From assembly GCA_050948785.1 (NCBI GenBank), contig JBMNEM010000004.1:124001-188000 (forward strand): DNA of 64,000 nt, read 5' to 3'. The DNA is from JAAZMI01 sp050948785 (GTDB lineage: Bacteria > Bacillota > Dethiobacteria > DTU022 > UBA8154). The position numbers and the translations under genes are program-made. Under the pieces are notes generated by a model. It made no database searches. It saw nothing but the letters and a program-made list of their open reading frames with translations, and was not told where the DNA came from. Below, in pieces: positions 44,244 to 52,514 of this stretch (position 1 is its first letter; each line of letters begins with the position of its first letter).

Positions 44244-45194
44244 TTAGGTTCTTTCCCTAAAATTTTCTGTCTCTGTTAGGGAATTCAGGTCAAGTTTATT
44301 GGCAATACGCCAGCACTCTTCCTCTGACACAATGTAGTAATAAATTCCATCAATGGTTTTATCTGTACCTTTAATTTCTAACGTTTCAATATTATAACTG
44401 CTCCCGTCTTTTCTGAACTCATCGCAGAATAATTTCATCTCTTTAAAAGGGATATTTGTTTTAATATTTTCCCCTAAAATGTTAATTATTTCTTGAATTT
44501 TGAAAACAGAGGAGAATGCAGTTGATTTTTGTACAAGAGCGATTAAAACTTGCCGTTGTCTTTCATTTCGACCAAAGTCACCTCTTGGATCCGATTTCCT
44601 CATTCTGGTGTAATGCAATGCTCTTTCTCCGTCTAAATTAACAAGTCCTTTGTCGTAATAATAAACTTTTTCCCCTAATTCATCTTTTTCTTCAAATGGG
44701 AACTCATTCTCTACCTGGATTCCACCAACAGCATCCACAAGTTGCCTTAAACCTTCCATATTTACTTGGATTACGTAGTCTATAGATTTATTCAGAAAAT
44801 GTTCAACAGTTTTTTTAGTCATTTCAGTTCCACCGTATGCGTATGAATGATTAATTTTATCTTGAAATCCTTTTCCGATGATTTTAGTACGTGTATCCCG
44901 TGGAATACTGAACATGACTGCGGATTTAATAGAAGGATTCACAGAGATAACAATAATACTGTCTGCCCTGCCTGGGTCGCCAAGGACAGGACGATCGCCA
45001 ATACCAAGCAGTAGGAATAATAAAGCTTTCTTACCGTTATTCTCTTTAGGAAAAATATCCGTATCTTCCTCAAAAGTAATTTGTATTCTTTCTACATTTC
45101 GCTCTAAAACTGCATGTAGGTAATATAAATAGCTGGACACAGCCGTTATGATGATCAAAATGGTCATTACTCCGATTTTAAAGTATTTATTCAT
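44244..45194 (-). CDS. LytR-CpsA-Psr (LCP) family protein
   Basis: 316 residues. One N-terminal membrane helix (about 6-28) is followed by the extracellular LCP domain: LLLGIGDRPVLGDPGRADSI, VMFSIPRDTRTKI, NHSYAYGGTEMTKKTVEHFL, VDAVGGIQVENEFPF, LDGERALHYTRMRKSDPRGD with the conserved Arg, and DFGRNERQRQVLIAL. LCP enzymes attach polyprenyl-linked glycans such as teichoic acid or capsule to peptidoglycan. This fits the glycan locus at 30-40 kb. Notably AT-rich compared with flanks, so perhaps acquired. Confidence 0.92.
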   Translation of the reverse strand: MNKYFKIGVMTILIIITAVSSYLYYLHAVLERNVERIQITFEEDTDIFPKENNGKKALLFLLLGIGDRPVLGDPGRADSIIVISVNPSIKSAVMFSIPRDTRTKIIGKGFQDKINHSYAYGGTEMTKKTVEHFLNKSIDYVIQVNMEGLRQLVDAVGGIQVENEFPFEEKDELGEKVYYYDKGLVNLDGERALHYTRMRKSDPRGDFGRNERQRQVLIALVQKSTAFSSVFKIQEIINILGENIKTNIPFKEMKLFCDEFRKDGSSYNIETLEIKGTDKTIDGIYYYIVSEEECWRIANKLDLNSLTETENFRERT

Positions 45195-45561
45195 ATATAA
45201 AATCTCCTTATTTTTCTCGCAAATAGCTCTAAAACCCTACCATTTCATTTGTATTATATGAAACCGACATAAATCGTCCTTTTACACATTCATATATTAA
45301 CCATTCTACCAGGGATAACAGAACATATCAATGTAAGCGTTTACAAAAGATTAGGTATAGCCCTGGGTACCCCTGTTTGGGCGGGAAAACCTCCTTGACG
45401 AACATCTAACGCGTTTTTACCTACTGTTTTGGTTCTTAATTTGAACCGGCCTGAGTTGGATTCTGCAGCCCCATGCCACGCCAAGCCGGTGATATTTGTA
45501 ACACGAAACCCCCGAAATGAATAAAGTGTAGGGTAACTTTACATATTCGGGGGAATAAAAA
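45195..45561. other. Intergenic region with hairpin over the ytaF ribosome binding site
   Basis: At 45509-45553, CCCCCGAA and TTCGGGGG pair around a 29-base loop that itself can fold (AAAGTGTA / TTTACA partly). The right arm GGGGG is the only ribosome binding site for ytaF, eight bases before its ATG. Otherwise no gene is recognised. Confidence 0.5.
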
Positions 45562-46203
45562 ATGACAATTAAATTTTTCTCCACAATAGAAGCAATATTG
45601 CTTGTCATGGCATTGGCAACGGATGCTTTTATAGCAAGCTTTGCTTATGGGACCAATAAAATAAAAATTCCATTTACATCCGTTACAGTCATTAATGTTA
45701 TTTGCAGTACAGTCCTTGCTGTATCACTCTTTTTAGGTGCTATTATTAGTCCATATCTTCCTCCACATCTAACAAACGGTATTTGTTTTACCATTTTGTT
45801 TTTGTTAGGAACTGTTAAACTGTTTGATAGTTCAGTTAAAGCGCTCATCAGAAAACATAGCAGCTTGAATAAAGAATTAAAGTTTTCCATGTTTAATTTA
45901 AACTTTATCCTGAATATATATGCTAATCCCCAGGAAGCAGACAGAGATTATTCACGAGTGCTTTCACCATTTGAAGCTGCTTCCCTTGCAATTGCAGTGT
46001 CCCTTGACGGGGTTGCCGCCGGTTTTGGCGTAGGGCTTGTTAACCTCAACTACATAGAAGTTGTACTTTTTTCCCTCATTTCAGATATGGTAGCAGTACT
46101 GCTTGGGTGTTATATTGGCAATAAAATTGCTGAAAAGCTGTCTTTAAATATTTCTTGGATAAGTGGAGCGCTACTCCTTATTTTAGCAGTGATGAAATTA
46201 TAA
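45562..46203 (+). CDS. ytaF: YtaF sporulation membrane protein (MntP-like)
   Basis: 213 residues with six membrane segments in two halves, each beginning with a charged motif: MALATDAFIASFAYGTNKIK (residues 16-35) and IAVSLDGVAAGFGVGLV (about 145-161). These Asp-containing motifs define the MntP/YtaF transporter family. YtaF is a forespore/mother-cell membrane protein in Bacillus; a cation export role is inferred from MntP. AT-rich. Its ribosome binding site lies in a hairpin arm. Confidence 0.88.
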   Translation: MTIKFFSTIEAILLVMALATDAFIASFAYGTNKIKIPFTSVTVINVICSTVLAVSLFLGAIISPYLPPHLTNGICFTILFLLGTVKLFDSSVKALIRKHSSLNKELKFSMFNLNFILNIYANPQEADRDYSRVLSPFEAASLAIAVSLDGVAAGFGVGLVNLNYIEVVLFSLISDMVAVLLGCYIGNKIAEKLSLNISWISGALLLILAVMKL

Positions 46204-46356
46204 ATGGAAAAGAAGATATGTTAGCTGATCAAGAAAATGTTCAGAGGGAATGGATGCGGTCGAACAGATCCGGATCGGCGACATCATGCAGTCAGTTACA
46301 GAATAGCCAATATCTATGAGACCAACAGGACAGGGCTGCAGATGGTTGGTAAAAAA

Positions 46357-46394
46357 AGTAGACAGACTATTTTGAGGGCTGTCTACTTTTATTT
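46357..46394 (+). terminator. Intrinsic terminator downstream of ytaF
   Basis: AGTAGACAG / CTGTCTACT with a 13-base loop followed by TTTTATTT. It lies 154 bases after ytaF; the sequence between carries a short remnant frame (MDAVEQIRIGDIMQSVTE) with no evident function. Confidence 0.8.
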
Positions 46395-46493
46395 GCAGAA
46401 TAGTCCCCATGGTTCTTTGAAACAGCAGAACCGCCTCTGCCCTACTAGTTTTTAAATTTATCCTCCAGATCCATCCTCCATGCAGTTTCAGTA

Positions 46494-46521
46494 ACCGATA
46501 TAACGGATCACGCATAAATTA
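46494..46521 (+). promoter_or_regulatory. Candidate sigma-K type promoter of the spore-surface operon
   Basis: AC at 46494-46495, a 17-base gap, then CATAAATTA at 46513-46521 fits the published mother-cell sigma-K consensus (AC-N16/17-CATANNNTA). The expected start of transcription is about 25 bases before the AAAGGAGG of the NTTRR-F1 gene. The match is to a short degenerate consensus and so only suggestive. Confidence 0.5.
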
Positions 46522-46566
46522 TAGTGGCTGCCAATCAATACTATTTATTGTAAAGGAGGAACGGCT

Positions 46567-47118
46567 ATGGGTAACCTTACTCAGTACCAGCAGTGCCAGT
46601 GCTTTTTTAGACACCGCTTTTGCATCCCTCAAGGGAACGAACTGATAATTAACGGAGGGTTCGAAAATGTGCAAAATCCCTTTTTCCACTGGGTAATCAA
46701 TTCCGGAGTTGATCAAATTGATCCTGGCTCGGGTGACACCCCTCACCAGGGGATAAACGCTGCCAGACTAGGGTTTATTGAACCTTATGCTTTAATATAC
46801 CAGGATATAGCCGGCATCTGTCCGGGTCGCTTTTACGAGTTAAACTTTTTTATGAGCACGGAGAAAAATCTGTGCAATGCGGCTGTTAGTGCACGTCTGT
46901 TGTTCCTGGATAAGTATAAAAATCCATTGGGCAATCCTGCTCTGGATATTCTCATCTCTCAGAACAGTTTGTATGAGGCATATGGCGCCTTCATAAATGC
47001 TACAAGCCACCCTGCGCCCACTCGGGCCCATTTTGCCCGGGTTCTTTTTGAAATCAATACAGATGCCGATGCTGATGGGAATGTAAATCTTGATGATGTT
47101 TCCCTGATTACCCTTTAA
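46567..47118 (+). CDS. NTTRR-F1 domain protein
   Basis: 183 residues. A short Cys-containing N-terminus is followed by ELIINGGFENVQNPFFHW, the signature of the NTTRR-F1 domain, a beta-sandwich found at the N-termini of collagen-like and other surface proteins of spore-forming Firmicutes. The end INTDADADGNVNLDDVSLIT looks like a calcium-binding dockerin-style loop. AAAGGAGG lies seven bases before the ATG. It is the first gene of a three-gene unit with a multicopper oxidase; no signal peptide is visible, which suits spore-coat deposition from the mother cell. Confidence 0.78.
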   Translation: MGNLTQYQQCQCFFRHRFCIPQGNELIINGGFENVQNPFFHWVINSGVDQIDPGSGDTPHQGINAARLGFIEPYALIYQDIAGICPGRFYELNFFMSTEKNLCNAAVSARLLFLDKYKNPLGNPALDILISQNSLYEAYGAFINATSHPAPTRAHFARVLFEINTDADADGNVNLDDVSLITL

Positions 47119-47173
47119 GGCACCCTGGCAATGGCTAAACTGAAAATCAGAGTTCATGAGGAGGTCATGGCAA

Positions 47174-48682
47174 GTGAGGATTAGACATTATGTTTTACTT
47201 GCAACCGATGGTTTTATAACCCTGCCGGCTGGCCCGGAACCCTGTGCCACCGGCCGTATAGATACCAGGCCTTTGTATGTTTTCGGTTTTACCGGAGGTC
47301 TGTTCAAGGTAACTGACCCGGTCACCGATAATGTGGAATATTACGATGAGAGCCTGGATCCAACCGTAGCGGCCAACTGGCCGGCCTTTCTTCAAAAAAT
47401 GGGTACGGCGATCATTCCCTCGCCCATAATCTGGGGTGAAGTGGATGACAAGATTTATATAACCTTGATCAACCTGGGCATGAAATTCAGGCCGGACTTA
47501 TTGGATTTTCATACCGTTCATATGCATGGCGCCCATGTGGCCACGCAATTGGATGGCTTCCCGGAGTCTTCCTTTGGAGTCCCCATATGGATGGACACCG
47601 GCAGTGCTCCCCCCATGGCCACCTATTTGTTCCGGCCGGAGAATCCTGGAACCCATATGTATCACTGTCATATTGAGGCTTCAGAGCATGTTCAAATGGG
47701 TATGTACGGAGCTTTGGTCATCTATCCTTCAGTGGACAGCCTGGCTGCCCAAGGGATCACTCAGGATTCCCCCGGGAGCACCTGGAGGCTTAACGGAGTA
47801 CCGCAGCCGCAAATACCGATAACCGCTACTAATAGGAACTTTGCTTATAATGATATTAGTACATTTTTTAATAAGGAATATGTGATGCTGCTCTCGGATG
47901 TTGATTCTGTATGGCACCATGCTGTACAGACAGGGAGCTTTTTCCCGGCATCTAAGTTCAAGGCTGATTACTGGCTGATAAATGGCAGGGCCTTTCCGGA
48001 TACCATAAACAGGCATCCCTTGACCCTACCCACTGATGCTGATCCTAATGTTCGCCAAATAAACTACGAATCCTATGTCCATGTCAAAACCAATGACAAA
48101 TTCTTACTGCGAATGATTAACATGGGCTACCGGGTAGTTCCCTGGCATATACACGGTTGGCACTTCAATATAGTTGGCAAGGATGCTCATATCAGCCCGT
48201 TCATACCCATAGCTGCCCAACTTGATGTAACGGGGATGCATGAATTTATGAATATGGGCTTTACCTTGAATATTGCCTCGGGTGAGACTTATGATCTGAT
48301 AGTGACCGCTGATGATAAGCGCCCCCTTTACCGGGATTATATTGTCAACGGAGATGCGACCGCCGGTTTTGGCAATCCACCTGCTGTACCGTTTGTGCCG
48401 CTTACTTCTCTATGTGCACAAATGGCGGCCATTCAGGCAATTGATCCGGGGGCTATATTTGACATTCCCTATTCACCCAATCCCGGTGAACCGGTGGCCT
48501 GCCCTCCCGATACGATTACTTCCCTTGATATCTGTAATCAAGCTCCGGGTGATCCTAATGATAATTTCTTCCCGCAGTTCTATCCGATGCACAATCATGA
48601 CGATTACACCGTTACCAATAAAGGCCGTTACCCCGGGGGGCAGCTTACCATTATTCAAACCGATGCACCGGATGATCTGTGA
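47174..48682 (+). CDS. Multicopper oxidase
   Basis: About 502 residues. The N-terminal cupredoxin region has HTVHMHGAH (type 2/3 ligands, residues 113-121) and HMYHCHIEASEHVQMGM (161-177), which supplies a type 1 site (Cys165, His172, Met177) plus type 3 His. The C-terminal region has WHIHGWHF and MHNHDDYTVTNKGRYPGG, His ligands without a Cys. So there is one type 1 copper, in the N-terminal half. There is no signal peptide. GTG 47174 is chosen, nine bases after AGGAGG, over ATG 47156. Lying between an NTTRR-F1 gene and a small gene under a candidate sigma-K promoter, it may be a spore-coat oxidase comparable in role, not order, to CotA. Confidence 0.9.
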   Translation: MRIRHYVLLATDGFITLPAGPEPCATGRIDTRPLYVFGFTGGLFKVTDPVTDNVEYYDESLDPTVAANWPAFLQKMGTAIIPSPIIWGEVDDKIYITLINLGMKFRPDLLDFHTVHMHGAHVATQLDGFPESSFGVPIWMDTGSAPPMATYLFRPENPGTHMYHCHIEASEHVQMGMYGALVIYPSVDSLAAQGITQDSPGSTWRLNGVPQPQIPITATNRNFAYNDISTFFNKEYVMLLSDVDSVWHHAVQTGSFFPASKFKADYWLINGRAFPDTINRHPLTLPTDADPNVRQINYESYVHVKTNDKFLLRMINMGYRVVPWHIHGWHFNIVGKDAHISPFIPIAAQLDVTGMHEFMNMGFTLNIASGETYDLIVTADDKRPLYRDYIVNGDATAGFGNPPAVPFVPLTSLCAQMAAIQAIDPGAIFDIPYSPNPGEPVACPPDTITSLDICNQAPGDPNDNFFPQFYPMHNHDDYTVTNKGRYPGGQLTIIQTDAPDDL

Positions 48683-48745
48683 TGACGTGTTTAGAATATC
48701 CAGCAGATTGAGGCGGCTTGCTATAATCTATAATGGAGATATCAA

Positions 48746-49111
48746 ATGGGCAGGATTCTAAATAAGTTGAAAAGGTTATGGTTAAGGCTTCGCTACTGCT
48801 TTATCAGGGAAAAGATCGTGGTAACCGGGGCGTTCCTCAGTGGAGACGGTAGTTTTGTCGACATTCGTTACTGGCTGAGCAGACCGGATAAAATCAGTCC
48901 ACAAACCAGGTGCTATCTTATTCATCAGGAAACCGGAAGACGCCTTGAAATAATGAGATTAACCAAGATAGGTTTTATAAAAACCAATCATGCGACCCTA
49001 GCTAAAAATGGAAATGTTCTTTTCAGAAACCAGGGCAATATTATTACACCCGGGTCCAAGGTTAGTTTCGTTATGGGCAGCTTAAAAATCGGCAACATCG
49101 AGGTTGTATAA
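48746..49111 (+). CDS. Uncharacterised small basic protein of the copper oxidase operon
   Basis: 121 residues, not recognised. A basic N-terminus (MGRILNKLKRLWLRLRYCF) precedes a beta-rich part: VVTGAFLSGDGSFVDIRYWL, CYLIHQETGRRLEIMRLTKI and PGSKVSFVMGSLKIGNIEVV. The order of strands suggests an immunoglobulin-like or other small beta fold. TGGAG lies nine bases before the ATG. It follows the oxidase by 63 bases and is likely co-transcribed, so it may be a coat partner of it. Confidence 0.65.
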   Translation: MGRILNKLKRLWLRLRYCFIREKIVVTGAFLSGDGSFVDIRYWLSRPDKISPQTRCYLIHQETGRRLEIMRLTKIGFIKTNHATLAKNGNVLFRNQGNIITPGSKVSFVMGSLKIGNIEVV

Positions 49112-49134
49112 AGCACTTCACAAGGAGAAGGGAA

Positions 49135-49160
49135 GGACAAGGGGACGCTTCTCCCGTCCC
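49135..49160. repeat. REP-like palindrome (GGACAAGGGGACG family)
   Basis: Same 26 bases as at 42844 and 59092, followed by GTTA as at 59118. Its right end lies five bases from the 3' end of the group II intron remnant. Confidence 0.85.
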
Positions 49161-49165
49161 GTTAC

Positions 49166-49930
49166 GATCGGGTAGGAAGCTACCCATTATTTTGAGTAGC
49201 CGACCTCCCACACCACCGTGCATACCGTTCGGTACACGGCGGTTCCTCAGTTTACGCTGTAACTTGCCGATAATAATCTGAAAAGAATAGGAACCCAAAC
49301 CCTTTAATAGCATCGTTTCTAAGGGATTTGGATATGATTGGGCTATGGGAAATTCTCCAATAGCCTTTCCTACATAGTCGACCACTGTTTTCTCTCTGTT
49401 AACTTTAAGGAATAGTTTCTTCTCAATGAAGGGTAGTATGTTGCTCAGTGTTCGTTGTGCACTTCTTCTGCTTCTGCAGAAGATTAGGAGTTCGTCCGCA
49501 TAGCGGACGAACCTGTGCCCCCTTCTCTCAAGTTCCTTGTCCAGCTCATTGAGCATGATATTGCTCAGAATTGGACTGAGTGGTCCACCCTGTGGTACGC
49601 CGATTTCCGTTTCTTCGAAGCTGTGCTTGATTATTACTCCTGCTCTCAGGTATTTATGGATAAGCGATATTACACGCCCATCTTTTATCGTTCTGGATAA
49701 TACTTCTATCAGCTTACTTTGGTTGACTGTATCGAAGTACTTCTCCAAGTCCATGTCTACCACATATTTGTAACCTTCATCTATGTTGTCTTGGCTTTTC
49801 CTGATGGCATTGTGAGCACTCCTCCGGGGTCGGAACCCGTAGCTGTTATCTGAAAACTGCTTCTCGAATATCGGAGTTAGTACTTGATGCCTTCCTGCCG
49901 CGGCAGCCCAACGCTCTGCTGTATCTTTAA
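49166..49930 (-). mobile_element. Truncated bacterial group II intron
   Basis: On the minus strand the 3' end shows the typical domain V/VI series of bacterial (class C-like) introns: CCGTGTACCGAACGGTATGC, ACGGTGGTGTGGGAGGTCGG, then a GGTAGC ... CTACCCGAT ending at about 49166. Upstream is part of a reverse transcriptase frame. Domains I-III and the 5' end are missing, and the left part stops against the molbindin gene end at 49931, so the element cannot splice or move. Confidence 0.8.
49251..49925 (-). pseudogene. Group II intron reverse transcriptase fragment
   Basis: About 225 codons of the RT domain: VLTPIFEKQFSDNSYGFRPR, VVDMDLEKYFDTVNQ (first catalytic Asp), GVPQGGPLSPILSNIML, and RYADELLIF. 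The catalytic YADD is YADE here, which should reduce or abolish polymerase activity. The N-terminal RT0/RT1 part and the maturase X domain are missing; after KLQRKLRN the frame runs into intron domain V. A product from the internal ATG at 49763 is possible but would not be functional. Confidence 0.85.
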
Positions 49931-50134
49931 TTATTTTACCATCACGACATGGATCGCTTTAATCAGGGCTGTTACCTTATCCCCTTCACGTAAATCTGCG
50001 TCATTGAGAGACTCGGTAGTCATAACCGAGGTGATCATATTATCCCCAACCTGCATGGTAACCTGAGACATAACATCACCTGTTTTTACCTCTGTGATCT
50101 TGCCACTCATTTGATTGCGAACGCCTGCCTGCAT
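49931..50134 (-). CDS. Molbindin-type TOBE domain protein
   Basis: 67 residues forming one TOBE/Mop domain: SGKITEVKTGDVMSQVTMQV, NMITSVMTTESLNDADLREG and KVTALIKAIHVVMV. Stand-alone Mop proteins bind molybdate or tungstate oxyanions in the cytoplasm as oligomers. GGAGG lies eight bases before the ATG. Oxyanion storage suits an anaerobe with Mo/W enzymes. The intron remnant abuts its stop codon. Confidence 0.88.
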   Translation of the reverse strand: MQAGVRNQMSGKITEVKTGDVMSQVTMQVGDNMITSVMTTESLNDADLREGDKVTALIKAIHVVMVK

Positions 50135-50328
50135 TGTTTCACCTCCAATTTAAACTCACTAAAATTTTTCCCAATATCTATTTAATTATACAATTACCAA
50201 GAAGCTAAAATAGTCCCCCGTGTTCTTTGGACACAAGGGGGATTGACCTTTCTCCTATATTAATATAATATATAATTGATATTAGAATGATATCACTTAA
50301 ATAACTCATGAATGAAAGGGGTTTTAAA

Positions 50329-51366
50329 ATGTCCGGGATGATTAATTCAAACGTAAAGCAATTGCATGATGAAGAAATTGAACCGAAGACCAAAAGTGGA
50401 ATGGGAATGCTCCTGCTGAACATTGTACTTATGATCGCCGCCCTTGTCGGATTTATTTACGGCATTATCTTTGTCCAAAACGGAACAAGTCATGTTCCAG
50501 GCATTACTTTAATTATTGTGAGCTCTTTGTATCTTTTCTTCATAGGTCCGCTTCTGTTTGTGGGTTTGAAGGTGCTGAAGCCCAACGAGGCACTTGTGCT
50601 GACCCTTTTTGGCAGGTATTACGGCACACTTAAAGGCGAAGGGTTTTTCTTTGTCAATCCTTTTGTCGCTGCCGTCAATCCCTCAGCTTCGTCCACATCT
50701 ACCGGAAAATTATCAGCAGAGCAAGCCGCGTCCCCTAAAAATGCGGCGCAGGCAGCCAATATACGCCCGGTAAACAAAAAAATTTCCCTCAAAGCCATGA
50801 CCTTGAATAATGACAAACAAAAAATCAATGATCAATTGGGTAACCCGATCATCATCGGAATTGTTGTCATTTGGAAAGTTGTAAACACGGCAAAGGCAGT
50901 CTTTAATGTGGATAACTATACGGAATTTCTCTCCATTCAATGTGACTCCGCGCTCCGAAACATTGTCCGGCTCTATCCCTATGATTTATCGGGTGACGAT
51001 AATAACGAAAAAACTTTGCGCGGCAGCAGTATGGAAATCGCAGAAAAGCTAAAAGATGAAATCCAATCAAAGGTGGAGATCGCCGGCCTGGAAATTTTGG
51101 AAGCAAGAATCACTCATTTGGCTTATGCTCCGGAAATTGCCTCCGCAATGCTCCAAAGACAGCAGGCTTCCGCAATCATTGACGCCAGACAGATGATTGT
51201 GGAAGGAGCTGTCGGAATGGTGCAAATGGCTCTTACAAAGCTGAACGAAAATGACATCGTGCAATTAGATGAAGAACGCAAGGCGGCTATGGTAAGCAAT
51301 TTGCTTGTTGTCCTCTGCGGAAACAGGGACGCCCAGCCGGTTGTCAACAGTGGCTCGCTGTACTGA
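50329..51366 (+). CDS. SPFH/Band 7 domain membrane protein
   Basis: About 345 residues. Two close membrane helices (about 27-50 and 58-80) precede an SPFH domain (VLKPNEALVLTLFGRYYGTL ... AKAVFNVDNYTEFLSIQCDS ... AGLEILEARITHLAYAPEIA) and a C-terminal helix rich in Gln/Ala (MLQRQQASAIIDARQMIVEG). SPFH proteins form membrane scaffolds. ATG 50329 is chosen seven bases after AAAGGGG, over ATG 50308. It is followed by an Arc-type gene, a pairing I have seen described for Clostridia. Confidence 0.88.
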   Translation: MSGMINSNVKQLHDEEIEPKTKSGMGMLLLNIVLMIAALVGFIYGIIFVQNGTSHVPGITLIIVSSLYLFFIGPLLFVGLKVLKPNEALVLTLFGRYYGTLKGEGFFFVNPFVAAVNPSASSTSTGKLSAEQAASPKNAAQAANIRPVNKKISLKAMTLNNDKQKINDQLGNPIIIGIVVIWKVVNTAKAVFNVDNYTEFLSIQCDSALRNIVRLYPYDLSGDDNNEKTLRGSSMEIAEKLKDEIQSKVEIAGLEILEARITHLAYAPEIASAMLQRQQASAIIDARQMIVEGAVGMVQMALTKLNENDIVQLDEERKAAMVSNLLVVLCGNRDAQPVVNSGSLY

Positions 51367-51398
51367 AAACGGAAGATGGGATGAAGGAATGAAGATGG

Positions 51399-51560
51399 AT
51401 GGCAAATAAAGAAAAGGGTAAAAAACAGTTCTTACTCCGGATATCATCCTCCCTTTGGCAGGAACTGGCAGCCTGGGCAGCAGACGATTTTCGATCGATC
51501 AACGGACAAATCGAATACCTATTGACCGAATGTGTAAAACGGCGTAAAAAGGGGAAATAG
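51399..51560 (+). CDS. Small Arc-like ribbon-helix-helix protein
   Basis: 53 residues: a basic N-terminus (MANKEKGKKQ), FLLRISSSLWQELAAWAADD, then FRSINGQIEYLLTECVKRRK. This is the strand-helix-helix of Arc-type DNA-binding proteins, with the RSINGQIEYLL block typical. It starts 33 bases after the SPFH stop with GAAGGA ten bases before the ATG. It probably binds DNA and may regulate the SPFH gene. Confidence 0.82.
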   Translation: MANKEKGKKQFLLRISSSLWQELAAWAADDFRSINGQIEYLLTECVKRRKKGK

Positions 51561-51620
51561 GGACAAGGGGACGATTTCTCCTGTCCCTTTCTGTTTGGGG
51601 GGCAAGGGGACGATTCTCAT
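51561..51620. repeat. REP-like palindrome plus partial second copy
   Basis: A variant GGACAAGGGGACGATTTCTC-CTGTCCC at 51561-51587 begins right after the Arc-gene stop. A shorter GGCAAGGGGACGATTCTC follows at 51601-51618, directly against the truncated gene on its right. Confidence 0.75.
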
Positions 51621-51912
51621 TGAAAATGAACCGGGACAGAACGAATTGGTGGGAGTGGAAATCTCTCATGCACCACGTCCGGGTTGGGAAGCTTACTTTC
51701 CCAACCCCAATACAACGACACTGCTTGATGAACCTGCAGACAAAGTACGCAACCTGCTGGGAGAACCTCCTGTACTGCTACGCAGCATCGCAGCAAATAC
51801 CGCTTTCAACCGCGAGATCTGGGTCTATAAGCCGTATGAGGAAGATCCCACGGGGTTGTACATTTTTTATCCAAGACAGGGCTTTAAGTCTTCTGGCGGA
51901 AACAAGCAATTC
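51619..51912 (+). pseudogene. Truncated gene, small BamE/SmpA-like C-terminal domain
   Basis: Coding-like sequence with no start codon: ENEPGQNELVGVEISHAPRP, FPNPNTTTLLDEPADKVRNL, LGEPPVLLRSIAANTAFNRE and IWVYKPYEEDPTGLYIFYPR. The LGEP ... WVYxPYEEDPTGLYIFF arrangement resembles a small BamE/SmpA-like domain, but I do not firmly recognise it. Its 5' end stops at a REP-like copy, and its 3' end runs into the antisense DUF2442 gene. Confidence 0.5.
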
Positions 51913-52232
51913 TATAGAGGTTTTGAATCCATATATACGGAATCTTTACAGATGTTAATCTTATTATTCCAAACTTTATTTGAATCAACATTTTTATCTC
52001 GTTCCCAGGCAATATTCCCAAATTCATCGATAAATACTTCTTTGAATTTGCTTTTGTCCTTCAACACTTCAAATACACCATATAAGTGTTCAGACATATC
52101 ATAAATCCTGCTCTCACCGTTATCAAAAGATACCGTTAACGAATAGTCATCATTGGGGACCACTTTGGTGATTTTTCTTTCCCCTTTTTTAAAATACTCT
52201 TTTACTTTTTTCGGCACAATATCCGTTTTCAA
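51912..52232 (-). CDS. DUF2442 protein
   Basis: About 106 residues: KITKVVPNDDYSLTVSFDNG, RIYDMSEHLYGVFEVLKD, FKEVFIDEFGNIAWERDKNV and a C-terminus DSVYMDSKPL match DUF2442. I start it at the TTG at 52232, eight bases after GGAGG. It lies 21 bases after DUF4160 on the same strand; the two families often occur together and are suspected to form a toxin-antitoxin-like unit. AT-rich, probably acquired. Confidence 0.82.
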   Translation of the reverse strand: MKTDIVPKKVKEYFKKGERKITKVVPNDDYSLTVSFDNGESRIYDMSEHLYGVFEVLKDKSKFKEVFIDEFGNIAWERDKNVDSNKVWNNKINICKDSVYMDSKPL

Positions 52233-52253
52233 GAAAAACACCTCCCTGCAAAG

Positions 52254-52514
52254 CTACTTCAAAGGGTCGATGGGAAAAAGCTCTCTCTGATGCTGTGCAA
52301 GATACCATTCTTCCTTTAATTCTTCCTGGTGCAGAGCTGCCCACCCATAGATCATTTTTAATTGTTTGTTCGGCATCGTCCCGCTGAACAATTCTATTTC
52401 TTCAATGCTGATACAGCAATCGTGCTCACCATAATTTGCATGAAAATGGGGTGGCAGATGATCTCGGTAGTTGATATAAATTTTAATCCCTCGAAACATA
52501 CATATGGTAGGCAA
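52254..52514 (-). CDS. DUF4160 protein
   Basis: 86 residues: MPTICMFRGIKIYINYRDHL, PPHFHANYGEHDCCISIEEI and MIYGWAALHQEELKEEW are the recognisable DUF4160 blocks; PPHFHAxYGE is the signature. Upstream partner of the DUF2442 gene. Function unknown; pairing with DUF2442 suggests a two-gene module. The start ATG has no strong ribosome binding site in front (AAAGGAG about 13 bases up). Confidence 0.82.
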   Translation of the reverse strand: MPTICMFRGIKIYINYRDHLPPHFHANYGEHDCCISIEEIELFSGTMPNKQLKMIYGWAALHQEELKEEWYLAQHQRELFPIDPLK

